From Lachnospira multipara ATCC 19207 (GTDB lineage: Bacteria; Bacillota; Clostridia; Lachnospirales; Lachnospiraceae): a stretch of DNA of 64,000 bases. The stretch spans positions 489,258 to 553,257 of the forward strand of contig NZ_AUJG01000001.1 of NCBI RefSeq assembly GCF_000424105.1, in the 5' to 3' direction. Below the pieces are notes generated by a model, which worked only from the letters and a program-made list of their open reading frames with translations, searched no databases and was not told the DNA's origin. Shown piece by piece: positions 20,349-27,079 of this stretch. Position 1 is the stretch's first letter; every line of letters begins with the position of its first letter. The position numbers and the translations under genes are program-made.

Positions 20349-20360
20349 GAAAAATTTTAG

Positions 20361-20398
20361 ATGTAACCATTGACATTACATCAAAACAATGTTATATT
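20361..20398 (+). promoter_or_regulatory. Promoter and Rrf2-type operator of the SnoaL-like gene
   Basis: ATGTAA-N9-TTACAT (20361-20381) is an inverted repeat covering the -35 TTGACA (20370-20375); TATATT (20393-20398) follows at 17 bp. The same operator occurs at 21266-21286 before the Rrf2 gene. A half site GGTTACAT lies at 20421-20429. Confidence 0.8.
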
Positions 20399-20495
20399 AA
20401 CATTGTCAGATGAAACCACCATGGTTACATCGATGAACTTTTTAACATTCGAGGATAATTACCTCGCAGGGCAGGGCCCAGAAAGGAACATAATT

Positions 20496-21266
20496 ATGAC
20501 AAATAAGGAAAAAGCATTAGCACTCATCGGAACATTCGTATCAGGAGATACAGCAAAGGCAAAGGAACTTCTTGCAACAGGTTATATTCAGCATAACCTC
20601 GCATTTGGTACAGGAGCAGATGCATTTGTAGCAGCAGTTGAAGGACTTGCACAGGCACCTGTAAAAACAACTGTTAATAATATTCGTGCATTTGAGGATG
20701 GAGATAAGGTTTTCCTTCAGACAGTATATAATTTTGCAGGAGCAGGAGAGCAGGTCGGATTCGATGTTTTCAGATTCGATGAAGACGGTAAGATCGCAGA
20801 ACACTGGGATAATTTAGCAGACAAGGCAGCTCCTAATCCATCAGGACATACTCAGATTGATGGAACTCTTGAGAAGAAAATTGTAGATAAGGAAGAGACA
20901 CGTATGGTTGTAGCTGGATTTGTAGGCGATGTACTTCGTGGGGAGAATCCTGACAAGCTCACTTCTTACTACGATGGAGATAAATATATTCAGCATAATA
21001 CTTCAATTGCAGATGGTCTTTCAGGTCTTGGAGCTGCACTTGAAGCTATGGCTAAGCAGGGAATCTCAATGGTTTATAACAAGACTCATATGGTTCTTGT
21101 AGATGGAGATTATGCACTTGCTTGCTCAGAAGGAAGCTTTGGCGGTGTAGCTACAACATACTATGATCTTTTCCGTGTTGAGAACGGATTTATCGCAGAG
21201 CACTGGGATGTGATGGAGACATTAGCTGATAAGTCTACATGGGCTAATGAGAATGGAAAGTTCTAA
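20496..21266 (+). CDS. Tandem SnoaL/NTF2-like protein
   Basis: 256-aa protein built from two copies of the ~125-aa SnoaL/NTF2-like fold: YIQHN...GQVGFDVFRFDEDGKIAEHWDN-type segments occur at about residues 27-115 and again at 160-250 (YIQHNTSIADGL, DLFRVENGFIAEHWD). Such proteins bind or isomerise small polyketide-like or aldehyde compounds; the substrate is unknown. The start at 20496 follows GAAAGGA by eight bases; the longer frame from 20370 would run through the promoter. Regulated by the adjacent Rrf2 repressor through a matched operator. Confidence 0.82.
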   Translation: MTNKEKALALIGTFVSGDTAKAKELLATGYIQHNLAFGTGADAFVAAVEGLAQAPVKTTVNNIRAFEDGDKVFLQTVYNFAGAGEQVGFDVFRFDEDGKIAEHWDNLADKAAPNPSGHTQIDGTLEKKIVDKEETRMVVAGFVGDVLRGENPDKLTSYYDGDKYIQHNTSIADGLSGLGAALEAMAKQGISMVYNKTHMVLVDGDYALACSEGSFGGVATTYYDLFRVENGFIAEHWDVMETLADKSTWANENGKF

Positions 21267-21303
21267 TGTAACCGTTGCAATTACATTTGCCATGAAGTAA
21301 AAT
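21266..21303 (+). promoter_or_regulatory. Promoter and Rrf2-type operator of the rrf2 gene
   Basis: ATGTAA-N9-TTACAT (21266-21286), starting in the SnoaL gene's stop codon and covering TTGCAA (21275-21280); TAAAAT (21298-21303) follows at exactly 17 bp. The geometry is identical to the site at 20361, implying autoregulation. Confidence 0.78.
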
Positions 21304-21375
21304 GATGACAGGAGGGCGTAAACGTTCGTTGTACGATTGTTTCGCGCCTTCCGAAATGGAATGGAGAGATTAAAA

Positions 21376-21816
21376 ATGCAGATATCAAGTAGATTTACGG
21401 TTGCACTTCACATTTTTACATGTGTGGATACATTTAAAGATGAACACAAGGTAACGAGCGATTTTCTCGCAGCCAGTATAAATACGAATCCTGTCATCAT
21501 TAGAAAGATACTTACTCAGCTTAAAAACGCAGGGTTAATAAATGTTATCAGAGGAACAGGCGGAATAGAGCTTACAAGAGATCTTAAAGACATAACTTTT
21601 TATGATGTGTATCAGGCAATAGAGCCTTTGGAGGATGGAAATCTATTCAGATTTCATGAAGCACCCAATCCAGAGTGCCCTGTTGGTAGGAATATCCATT
21701 CACTTTTGGATGATAAGTTGAAAAGCATCCAGGAAGCGATGGAATCAGAGATGAAAAAATACACTCTTAATGATTTAAGATCCGGAATGCAGGAACTGTT
21801 GGCAAAAGAAGCTTAA
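21376..21816 (+). CDS. Rrf2-family transcriptional regulator (YwnA-like)
   Basis: 146-aa winged-helix repressor. The N-terminus MQISSRFTVALHIF and the helix VTSDFLAASINTNPVIIRKI match the family, and RGTGGIELTRD is the wing. Only one cysteine is present in the usual cluster region (NPECPVGRNI), so it is not a three-Cys Fe-S member and probably senses a thiol-reactive or redox signal, as proposed for YwnA/HypR types. The start at 21376 follows GGAGAG by seven bases. It likely binds the two ATGTAA-N9-TTACAT sites. Confidence 0.88.
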   Translation: MQISSRFTVALHIFTCVDTFKDEHKVTSDFLAASINTNPVIIRKILTQLKNAGLINVIRGTGGIELTRDLKDITFYDVYQAIEPLEDGNLFRFHEAPNPECPVGRNIHSLLDDKLKSIQEAMESEMKKYTLNDLRSGMQELLAKEA

Positions 21817-21833
21817 TAAGAAGCTTAATAATG

Positions 21834-21867
21834 AGACTCTGAGGTGTTTACTTCAGAGTCTTTTTTA
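21834..21867 (+). terminator. Rho-independent terminator after rrf2
   Basis: GACTCTGA / TTCAGAGTC stem followed by TTTTTT. Confidence 0.88.
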
Positions 21868-21868
21868 T

Positions 21869-21946
21869 GTCATAGAGCAGGAACATTGTCTGCACTGTGG
21901 TAATTGTTTGAATACCTGTCCTGCCGGGGCAGTAGTTAGGAGATGA
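21869..21946 (+). pseudogene. 4Fe-4S ferredoxin C-terminal fragment
   Basis: In frame without a start codon: HCLHCGNCLNTCPAGAVVRR then TGA. The CxxCxxCxxxCP pattern is a 4Fe-4S ligand set. It abuts a terminator upstream and overlaps the start region of the macrodomain gene, so it is a remnant rather than a gene. Confidence 0.55.
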
Positions 21947-21951
21947 TAGCT

Positions 21952-22755
21952 ATGCAAAAGAATAGAACACAGGACGAACGTCTTGATTATCTTGTAGAAG
22001 AGTTCAAGGCAGATTCAGATGAATATAAGGAATTACAGACTCCAAATAGTAGAGAAGATAAAAGACGAATCTTAAGGTCGCTTATGAACATCCGTATGCC
22101 AAGAGAATTGCCCTCTGAGGTAATGAAAGTACAGGATGAATATCTGACAGAGAGAGCGGCTGAAAAAGGTATGGTGAATCTATCAGACATTCCAGTTATC
22201 AGGGATGGACTTTCAATCTGGCAAGGAGATATCACAAGACTTGCGGTGGATGCTATTGTTAATGCCGCTAATTCGCAGATGCTCGGTTGTTTTGTCCCGA
22301 TGCATACTTGCATAGATAACTGTATCCATACTTTTGCAGGAGTGCAGCTTAGAGCCGAGTGTAACAGGCAGATGAATGAACTACGAATCAGATTCGGAAG
22401 AGACTATGAACAGCCCACCGCAGTTCCAATGCTCACTGATGCGTATAATCTTCCGGCAAATAAAGTTATTCATATAGTAGGTCCAATCGTACAGTACGGC
22501 CTTACTCCTGAATTGGAAAAGGATTTGGAGAACTGCTATAGAAACACTTTGGATATGTGTGCTGAAAATGATTTGAAGAGTGTTGCTTTTTGCTGTATTT
22601 CCACAGGGGTATTTCATTTTCCAAATAAAAAAGCTGCCGAGATTGCGGTTAAGACTGTATCAGAGTGGCTTTGTGATAATCCTGGCAAGGTAGAAAGGGT
22701 GATATTCAATGTTTTTAAAGACGAAGATAAGACCATTTATGAAAAACTTATGTAA
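21952..22755 (+). CDS. Zinc-containing macrodomain ADP-ribosyl hydrolase
   Basis: 267-aa macrodomain protein of the Zn-macro class. ADP-ribose loop: IVNAANSQMLGCFVPMH from about residue 102; the Cys/His cluster around GCFVPMHTCIDNCIHT is the zinc-binding signature seen in macrodomains linked to SirTM sirtuins, and ISTGVFHFPN is the second ligand loop. The start at 21952 is preferred because TTAGGAG is nine bases upstream (it abuts the alternative ATG at 21943). The sirtuin gene overlaps its 3' end by 17 bases. In characterised operons the hydrolase reverses the ADP-ribosylation placed by SirTM. Confidence 0.88.
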   Translation: MQKNRTQDERLDYLVEEFKADSDEYKELQTPNSREDKRRILRSLMNIRMPRELPSEVMKVQDEYLTERAAEKGMVNLSDIPVIRDGLSIWQGDITRLAVDAIVNAANSQMLGCFVPMHTCIDNCIHTFAGVQLRAECNRQMNELRIRFGRDYEQPTAVPMLTDAYNLPANKVIHIVGPIVQYGLTPELEKDLENCYRNTLDMCAENDLKSVAFCCISTGVFHFPNKKAAEIAVKTVSEWLCDNPGKVERVIFNVFKDEDKTIYEKLM

Positions 22756-23644
22756 GGGAAGCAAAGAAGAACAAGAAAGCCGACTAAAAAAAGAAATCAA
22801 GGAAGCAGACGCCATTGTCATTGGTGCAGGTGCAGGATTATCAACATCAGCAGGGTTTACTTATAGTGGAGAACGTTTTCAAAAATATTTTTTCGACTTT
22901 GAAGAGAAGTATGGATTTCATGATATGTATTCGGGCGGCTTTTATGTGATGCGGTTAGAACCTGAGATTTCATGGGCGTACTGGGCGAGAAATATTTATA
23001 TCAACCGCTATATGAAAGCCCCAAAGCCTGTATATGAAATGTTGTTGGAGTTGGTTAAAGAAAAAGATTATTTTGTCATCACAACAAATGTAGATCACCA
23101 GTTTCAAAGAGCAGGTTTTGACAAGAAGAGACTATTCTATACGCAGGGTGATTATGGTTTATTTCAGAGCGTGAATCCTGCTATTCAGAAAACTTTTGAT
23201 AATGAAGAGTGGGTAATGAAAGCTATGGAAGCACAAGGCTTCATTCAGGATGAAGCCGGCGTATTTCAATTGCCAGAGGATGGAAAAATCAATATGGAAA
23301 TTCCTTCTGAAATGATTCCAAAGTGCCCTGATGACGGCTCTGATATGACTATGAATTTGAGAGCGGATGATTCTTTTGTTGAAGATGAAGGATGGCATAG
23401 GGCATCTGCAGCATATTCTGATTTTATTCGCAGACATGAGAATCTCCATGTTCTTTATCTCGAATTGGGAGTAGGAGCTAATACGCCCGTAATAATAAAG
23501 TATCCCTTCTGGCAGATGACTTTGGCAAATGAAAAGTCTGTATATGCCTGCGTGAATTTCGGCGAAAGCTACTGCCCAGAGGAAATTGCAGATAGAAGTA
23601 TATGCATTGATGGCGATATTGCAAGCATATTACAAGAATTGTAA
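22739..23644 (+). CDS. SirTM-class sirtuin (protein ADP-ribosyltransferase)
   Basis: 301-aa sirtuin with NAD site GAGAGLSTSAGFTYSG at ~29-44 and TTNVDHQF at ~115-122. The deacetylase catalytic HG is replaced by TQGDYG, as in the macrodomain-linked M class, which ADP-ribosylates proteins rather than deacetylating them. Start ATG 22739 overlaps the macrodomain stop; translation is probably coupled since no strong ribosome site is seen. Known partners (GcvH-L and a lipoate ligase) are not present in this window. The final codons run into a 35-bp tandem repeat. Confidence 0.85.
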   Translation: MKNLCKGSKEEQESRLKKEIKEADAIVIGAGAGLSTSAGFTYSGERFQKYFFDFEEKYGFHDMYSGGFYVMRLEPEISWAYWARNIYINRYMKAPKPVYEMLLELVKEKDYFVITTNVDHQFQRAGFDKKRLFYTQGDYGLFQSVNPAIQKTFDNEEWVMKAMEAQGFIQDEAGVFQLPEDGKINMEIPSEMIPKCPDDGSDMTMNLRADDSFVEDEGWHRASAAYSDFIRRHENLHVLYLELGVGANTPVIIKYPFWQMTLANEKSVYACVNFGESYCPEEIADRSICIDGDIASILQEL

Positions 23645-23766
23645 ACTTGCATATTGCAACCATATTACAAGAGTTATAAACTTACGTATTGTGAGCATAT
23701 TACAAGAGTTGTAAGCTTACATATTGCAAGCATATTGCAAGAGTCATAAACTACATATATTGCAAG
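23626..23766. repeat. Tandem repeat, four units of 35-36 bp
   Basis: Units start at 23626, 23661, 23696 and 23731 (each CATATTACAAGA-GTTGTAA-like then CTTACATATTGCAAG). The first unit encodes the sirtuin C-terminus and the last encodes the C-terminus of the convergent TetR gene. Units differ by a few substitutions. There are no spacers, so it is not a CRISPR array. Confidence 0.9.
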
Positions 23767-24356
23767 AAATAAGAGTGGATTATACGATCTATGGATTTTT
23801 CAATATCACTTTTTCCATCTGATAAGCACCACTCAAAAATACAGCCTTTTACAATAGTGCAGATGTCTACACTCATAGTGTGTACGTCTGCATTATTTTT
23901 TATATATCCACCTTCTTTTAAGATTCCTAGTTCATCTTCACATCTTGCCATAACAGTGCCATCAAGGAACTTTCCATCTACCTCACTCATATAGGAACTG
24001 AGTGATGAGTTAGAGCTAGAATAAAAGCTCTTCATGAAATCTAAGCCCAAATCCAAGTATCTGTTCACAAGCTTCATATATAGTTCAATGATCCTGTCAG
24101 CTGGATGGGATAAGTTATTTTTTAGTTCACATTCTTTAAAAGGTATCTCCTGGATAAAATACATGAGAAGATCATCTTTATCTCTAAAGTAATGATAAAA
24201 AGTTCCTATTGATGAATCCGCTTCTGTACAAACATTTCTTACAGTTACAGAGTCTGCACCGCTTTTTTTGATAAGACGTATGGTTGCATCTATTATTTTT
24301 TGTTTTGAATCCTGCTTATTTGTATTTTTTGCAGGTCTACCGCATTTTCTTGGCAT
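23751..24356 (-). CDS. TetR-family transcriptional regulator
   Basis: 201 aa on the minus strand. N-terminal helix-turn-helix with the family core GTFYHYFRDKDDLL at about residues 51-64; the ligand-binding C-terminal half is diverged. AGGAGG precedes its ATG at 24356. Divergent from the FrnE-like gene, whose promoter contains the palindrome ATAGAACATGTTCTAT, the likely operator. Ligand unknown; given the target genes, a redox or electrophile signal is likely (inference). Its last residues are encoded by the tandem repeat. Confidence 0.88.
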   Translation of the reverse strand: MPRKCGRPAKNTNKQDSKQKIIDATIRLIKKSGADSVTVRNVCTEADSSIGTFYHYFRDKDDLLMYFIQEIPFKECELKNNLSHPADRIIELYMKLVNRYLDLGLDFMKSFYSSSNSSLSSYMSEVDGKFLDGTVMARCEDELGILKEGGYIKNNADVHTMSVDICTIVKGCIFEWCLSDGKSDIEKSIDRIIHSYFLQYM

Positions 24357-24395
24357 ATTTAAATCCTCCTTTATAAATTTCTCAAAATTGACCTA

Positions 24396-24455
24396 TTGAC
24401 ATTATAGAACATGTTCTATATAATTGCAATCACAAACAAATAAAACACGTTCTAT
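24396..24455 (+). promoter_or_regulatory. TetR-controlled promoter with two operators
   Basis: Consensus promoter TTGACA (24396-24401), 17 bp, TATAAT (24419-24424). The spacer holds the palindrome ATAGAACATGTTCTAT (24404-24419). A second copy with two changes, ATAAAACACGTTCTAT (24440-24455), lies just downstream next to the AAGGAGGT ribosome site. Confidence 0.85.
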
Positions 24456-24472
24456 TTAAGGAGGTAAAAATT

Positions 24473-25180
24473 ATGAAGATTACATATTGGTCAGATTATG
24501 CATGTCCTTATTGCTATATTGGAGAGACAAGACTTAAGAATGTTATTAAAGACATGCCAGAGTTTAAGGATGAAGAAGTTGAATTTGAAATGAAGGCATT
24601 TCAGCTTGATCCATATGCCGGAGTACATGCGATTAGTGATACACAGACAAGATTTGCCAAGAAGTATGGCATCTCTATGGAAGAGGCAGGAGATACAATT
24701 GAACATATTTCCAAGCTTGGAAGGGATGAGGGCATTGACTTCAAATACGCAACAACTCTTTTTACCAATACCATGGATGCACACAGACTTACTAAATTTG
24801 CTATGGAAAAGGGCGATAAAGAGCAGACAGAAAAACTAATTGAAAAATTATATGCAGCATATTTTACAGATAATAAGGAACTTGCCAACAAGGATTTATT
24901 GTTATCTATTGCTGTGGATTGTGGATTTGATGCAGATGAAGTAAAGGCTGTGTTAGACTCAGATAAATATCACGATGAGGTTGTGCTTGATGAAAGAGAA
25001 GCAGCTAGATATGGAATCCATGCAGTGCCATGTTTTATCATCGGTGATTATGCTTTGCAAGGAGCACAGCCTGCTGAGTATATGAGGTCAGCACTAGTAA
25101 AAGCGTTGGAAAAAGAAAGCCGTAAAGTAGAAGAGTCACAGGGAATGACCTGCGGTCCAGATGGCTGCAGAATAGGATAA
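24473..25180 (+). CDS. DsbA-family (FrnE-like) thiol oxidoreductase
   Basis: 235-aa cytoplasmic thioredoxin-fold protein of the FrnE branch: active site CPYC at residues 11-14 in SDYACPYCYIG, helical insertion, then the cis-Pro segment HAVPCFIIGDYALQGAQP. A C-terminal cysteine pair (MTCGPDGCRIG) could resolve disulfides or bind metal. AAGGAGGT is ideally placed. First gene of a TetR-controlled run with the MBL hydrolase (4 bp downstream) and possibly the ferredoxin. Confidence 0.9.
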   Translation: MKITYWSDYACPYCYIGETRLKNVIKDMPEFKDEEVEFEMKAFQLDPYAGVHAISDTQTRFAKKYGISMEEAGDTIEHISKLGRDEGIDFKYATTLFTNTMDAHRLTKFAMEKGDKEQTEKLIEKLYAAYFTDNKELANKDLLLSIAVDCGFDADEVKAVLDSDKYHDEVVLDEREAARYGIHAVPCFIIGDYALQGAQPAEYMRSALVKALEKESRKVEESQGMTCGPDGCRIG

Positions 25181-25184
25181 AGAT

Positions 25185-25811
25185 ATGATTTTTGAAGTTC
25201 CTGTAAAAGGCTATTTTTATGAAAATTGTTATTTCTATATTGATGATGAAACAAAGCACGGGTTTTTGATTGATCCAGGCGCAGAAGCTAAAAAGCTTTT
25301 AAAACTTATATCTGATAAGGGCTGGAATATTGAAAAAATATTGCTTACCCACGGTCATTTTGATCATACCGGGGCTGTAAATGAGATTAGAGATGCTCTT
25401 GGAATCCCGGTAATTGCTCATACAAATTCAGATCAGTATCTGCTTGATGACTATATGAATCTTTCTGCGCAATGCGGCTCCTCTATAACCATAGAGGGCG
25501 TACAGTATACAAAAGATGGTGATATTCTGGCACTTGAAGCAAATCCAGATTTCAAGCTAAAGGTTATATACACTCCGGGACACACGACGGATTCGATTAT
25601 CTTTTATTCAGAAAAAGATCTGGTTGCCTTTGTAGGAGATACAATCTTTAAAGGATGCATCGGCAACTATAAATATCCAGGTGGCAATCTTAAGAGTCTT
25701 CAGGATAGCATAATTGACAAGATATTTACCTTGCCTGATGAGACTATGCTGTTATCAGGGCACTCGGATAAAACGAGCGTTGGGATTGAAAGACAGAGGT
25801 ATGGTCTGTAA
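25185..25811 (+). CDS. MBL-fold hydrolase (glyoxalase II-like)
   Basis: 208-aa metallo-beta-lactamase-fold hydrolase. Zinc motif HGHFDHTGAV is at about residues 61-70, further ligands are in TPGHTTDS and FVGDTIF, and LSGHSDKTS is near the end. Such proteins hydrolyse thioesters such as S-lactoylglutathione-like adducts or act as persulfide dioxygenases; the substrate is unknown. Only four bases separate it from the FrnE-like gene, so it shares the TetR-controlled promoter, consistent with electrophile or thiol stress. Confidence 0.88.
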   Translation: MIFEVPVKGYFYENCYFYIDDETKHGFLIDPGAEAKKLLKLISDKGWNIEKILLTHGHFDHTGAVNEIRDALGIPVIAHTNSDQYLLDDYMNLSAQCGSSITIEGVQYTKDGDILALEANPDFKLKVIYTPGHTTDSIIFYSEKDLVAFVGDTIFKGCIGNYKYPGGNLKSLQDSIIDKIFTLPDETMLLSGHSDKTSVGIERQRYGL

Positions 25812-25882
25812 AAAGAAGGGATAACTTTATTTTTGAAAATGTGGTTATAACAACATAATTATTTCTCTAATCATACTATACT

Positions 25883-25910
25883 TGCACCATAAACTGAAAG
25901 GAATGGTGCA
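25883..25910 (+). promoter_or_regulatory. Inverted repeat with ribosome site in its loop
   Basis: TGCACCAT / ATGGTGCA, perfect 8-bp arms around a 12-base loop that contains the Shine-Dalgarno GAAAGGA of the ferredoxin gene. It could be a translational switch or a protein operator. Confidence 0.4.
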
Positions 25911-25913
25911 GCG

Positions 25914-26624
25914 ATGATAAGACAGATCATTCATATTGATGAAGAAAAATGTAACGGATGTGGTATATGTGCTAAAGCCTGCCATGAAGGTGCAATTGAT
26001 ATTGTAGACGGTAAGGCGAAACTAGTTAGGGAAAATTTCTGTGATGGTTTTGGTGACTGCCTTCCGGGGTGTCCTACAGGAGCAATCACTTTTGAAGAAA
26101 GAGAAGCACCGGCTTATGATGAAGAGGCTGTAAAGAAAAGTCAGGAAATAAAGGCAAAGCATCATGAAGGTGGATGCTTTGGTTTACGAGCAATGTCTTT
26201 GGGAGGAGCAGGTGTTGAAAATGAATTGCCGGAGTCAGTATCTGCTTATAGTAAGCCTGTATCAAGGCTTATGCAATGGCCTTGCCAGATAAAGCTTCTT
26301 CCTACAAAGGCTGATTTTTACGATGGTGCGAAGCTTCTTATTGCAGCAGATTGTACAGCCTATGCTTATGCAAATATGCATGAAGATTTTATGAAAGGGA
26401 AAGTAACCCTGATTGGATGCCCGAAGCTGGATGATATAGACTATACAGATAAGCTTACACAGATAATTGAAGGAAATGATATAAATAGTGTCACTATTGT
26501 ACGAATGGAGGTTCCGTGCTGTGGTGGGCTCCAGAGGGCAGCAGAGAATGCTCTAAGAAACAGTGGAAAGTTTATTCCGTGGCAGGTTGTGACTATATCA
26601 CGTAATGGAGAAATATTGGGTTGA
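25914..26624 (+). CDS. 4Fe-4S dicluster ferredoxin-type protein
   Basis: 236-aa iron-sulfur protein. The N-terminal ferredoxin module has CNGCGICAKACHEGAI and FCDGFGDCLPGCPTGAI, ligands for two clusters. The C-terminal half carries further cysteines (WPCQIKL, IAADCTAY, IGCPKLD, VPCCGGLQ), as in the ferredoxins found beside hybrid-cluster proteins or heterodisulfide-type enzymes. Electron carrier or sensor in the cytoplasm; partner unknown. GAAAGGA lies upstream inside a hairpin loop. Confidence 0.85.
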   Translation: MIRQIIHIDEEKCNGCGICAKACHEGAIDIVDGKAKLVRENFCDGFGDCLPGCPTGAITFEEREAPAYDEEAVKKSQEIKAKHHEGGCFGLRAMSLGGAGVENELPESVSAYSKPVSRLMQWPCQIKLLPTKADFYDGAKLLIAADCTAYAYANMHEDFMKGKVTLIGCPKLDDIDYTDKLTQIIEGNDINSVTIVRMEVPCCGGLQRAAENALRNSGKFIPWQVVTISRNGEILG

Positions 26625-26628
26625 TGGA

Positions 26629-26696
26629 GATTTAACGGTGCTATTATTATCATAGACAAGTGAGAGGTAAATAAAAGCCTCCCACTTGTTTTTTCT
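26629..26696 (+). repeat. Repeated intergenic terminator unit, copy 2
   Basis: Nearly identical to 17893-17959; the hairpin ACAAGTGAGAGG...CCTCCCACTTGT ends in TTTTTT, so it terminates the ferredoxin transcript. Confidence 0.82.
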
Positions 26697-26702
26697 TTTG
26701 CA

Positions 26703-26921
26703 GAGGAAGTTGGTAGCAACCATCCGAAGCCATGAGATCAGTGCATCCTGCAGCTTCGAGGTGTACGCCAATTTTTGTCGGGCAAATATGATGTCACTTA
26801 GCATTCACTTTATAAAGAGACTGGCGAGTATGATGAGAGAAATAAGTTGGAAATACAACGTTTTTTGCATCAGACGCTAAAAGTTAGAGTTGGAGAGGCT
26901 TTTGATGTTGTAAAACTATAG
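26703..26921 (+). pseudogene. Decayed conjugative coupling protein (VirD4/TraG-like) fragment
   Basis: One frame reads EEVGSNHPKP, stop, DQCILQLRGVRQFLSGKYDV, T, stop, then HSLYKETGEYDERNKLEIQR. The CILQLRGVRPFLS-x-KYD pattern is the C-terminal end of VirD4/TcpA-type coupling proteins of integrative conjugative elements. Two in-frame stops (about 26733 and 26811) and the missing ATPase portion make it a relic. Confidence 0.55.
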
Positions 26922-26927
26922 AAAAAA

Positions 26928-26988
26928 TCCCCTCTTCTCCTTGAATATTTGGTATAATGATAGGTATGAAGAAAAATGAGAAGAGGGA
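26928..26988 (+). mobile_element. Probable insertion-sequence end remnant
   Basis: Inverted arms TCCCCTCTTCTC / GAGAAGAGGGA flank an AT-rich stretch with TATAAT (26953-26958) and a 16-codon frame MKKNEKREFHLLEYIF from 26966. This looks like the promoter/leader end of a lost transposase gene, but no transposase follows. Family not assigned. Confidence 0.3.
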
Positions 26989-27079
26989 ATTTCATCTTTT
27001 GGAGTACATATTTTGATACAGCTAATAGGTTAGTATTAGTACAACTAAAATAGTTTATAAATAAAAGATGGAGGTTTTT

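Noticed and set aside
20370..20495. Longer start for the SnoaL-like gene
   Set aside because: It would place the start codon inside the promoter and operator; the ATG at 20496 has its own ribosome site.
23626..23766. Short regularly spaced repeats as a CRISPR array
   Set aside because: The units are contiguous with no variable spacers, and no cas genes are in the window.
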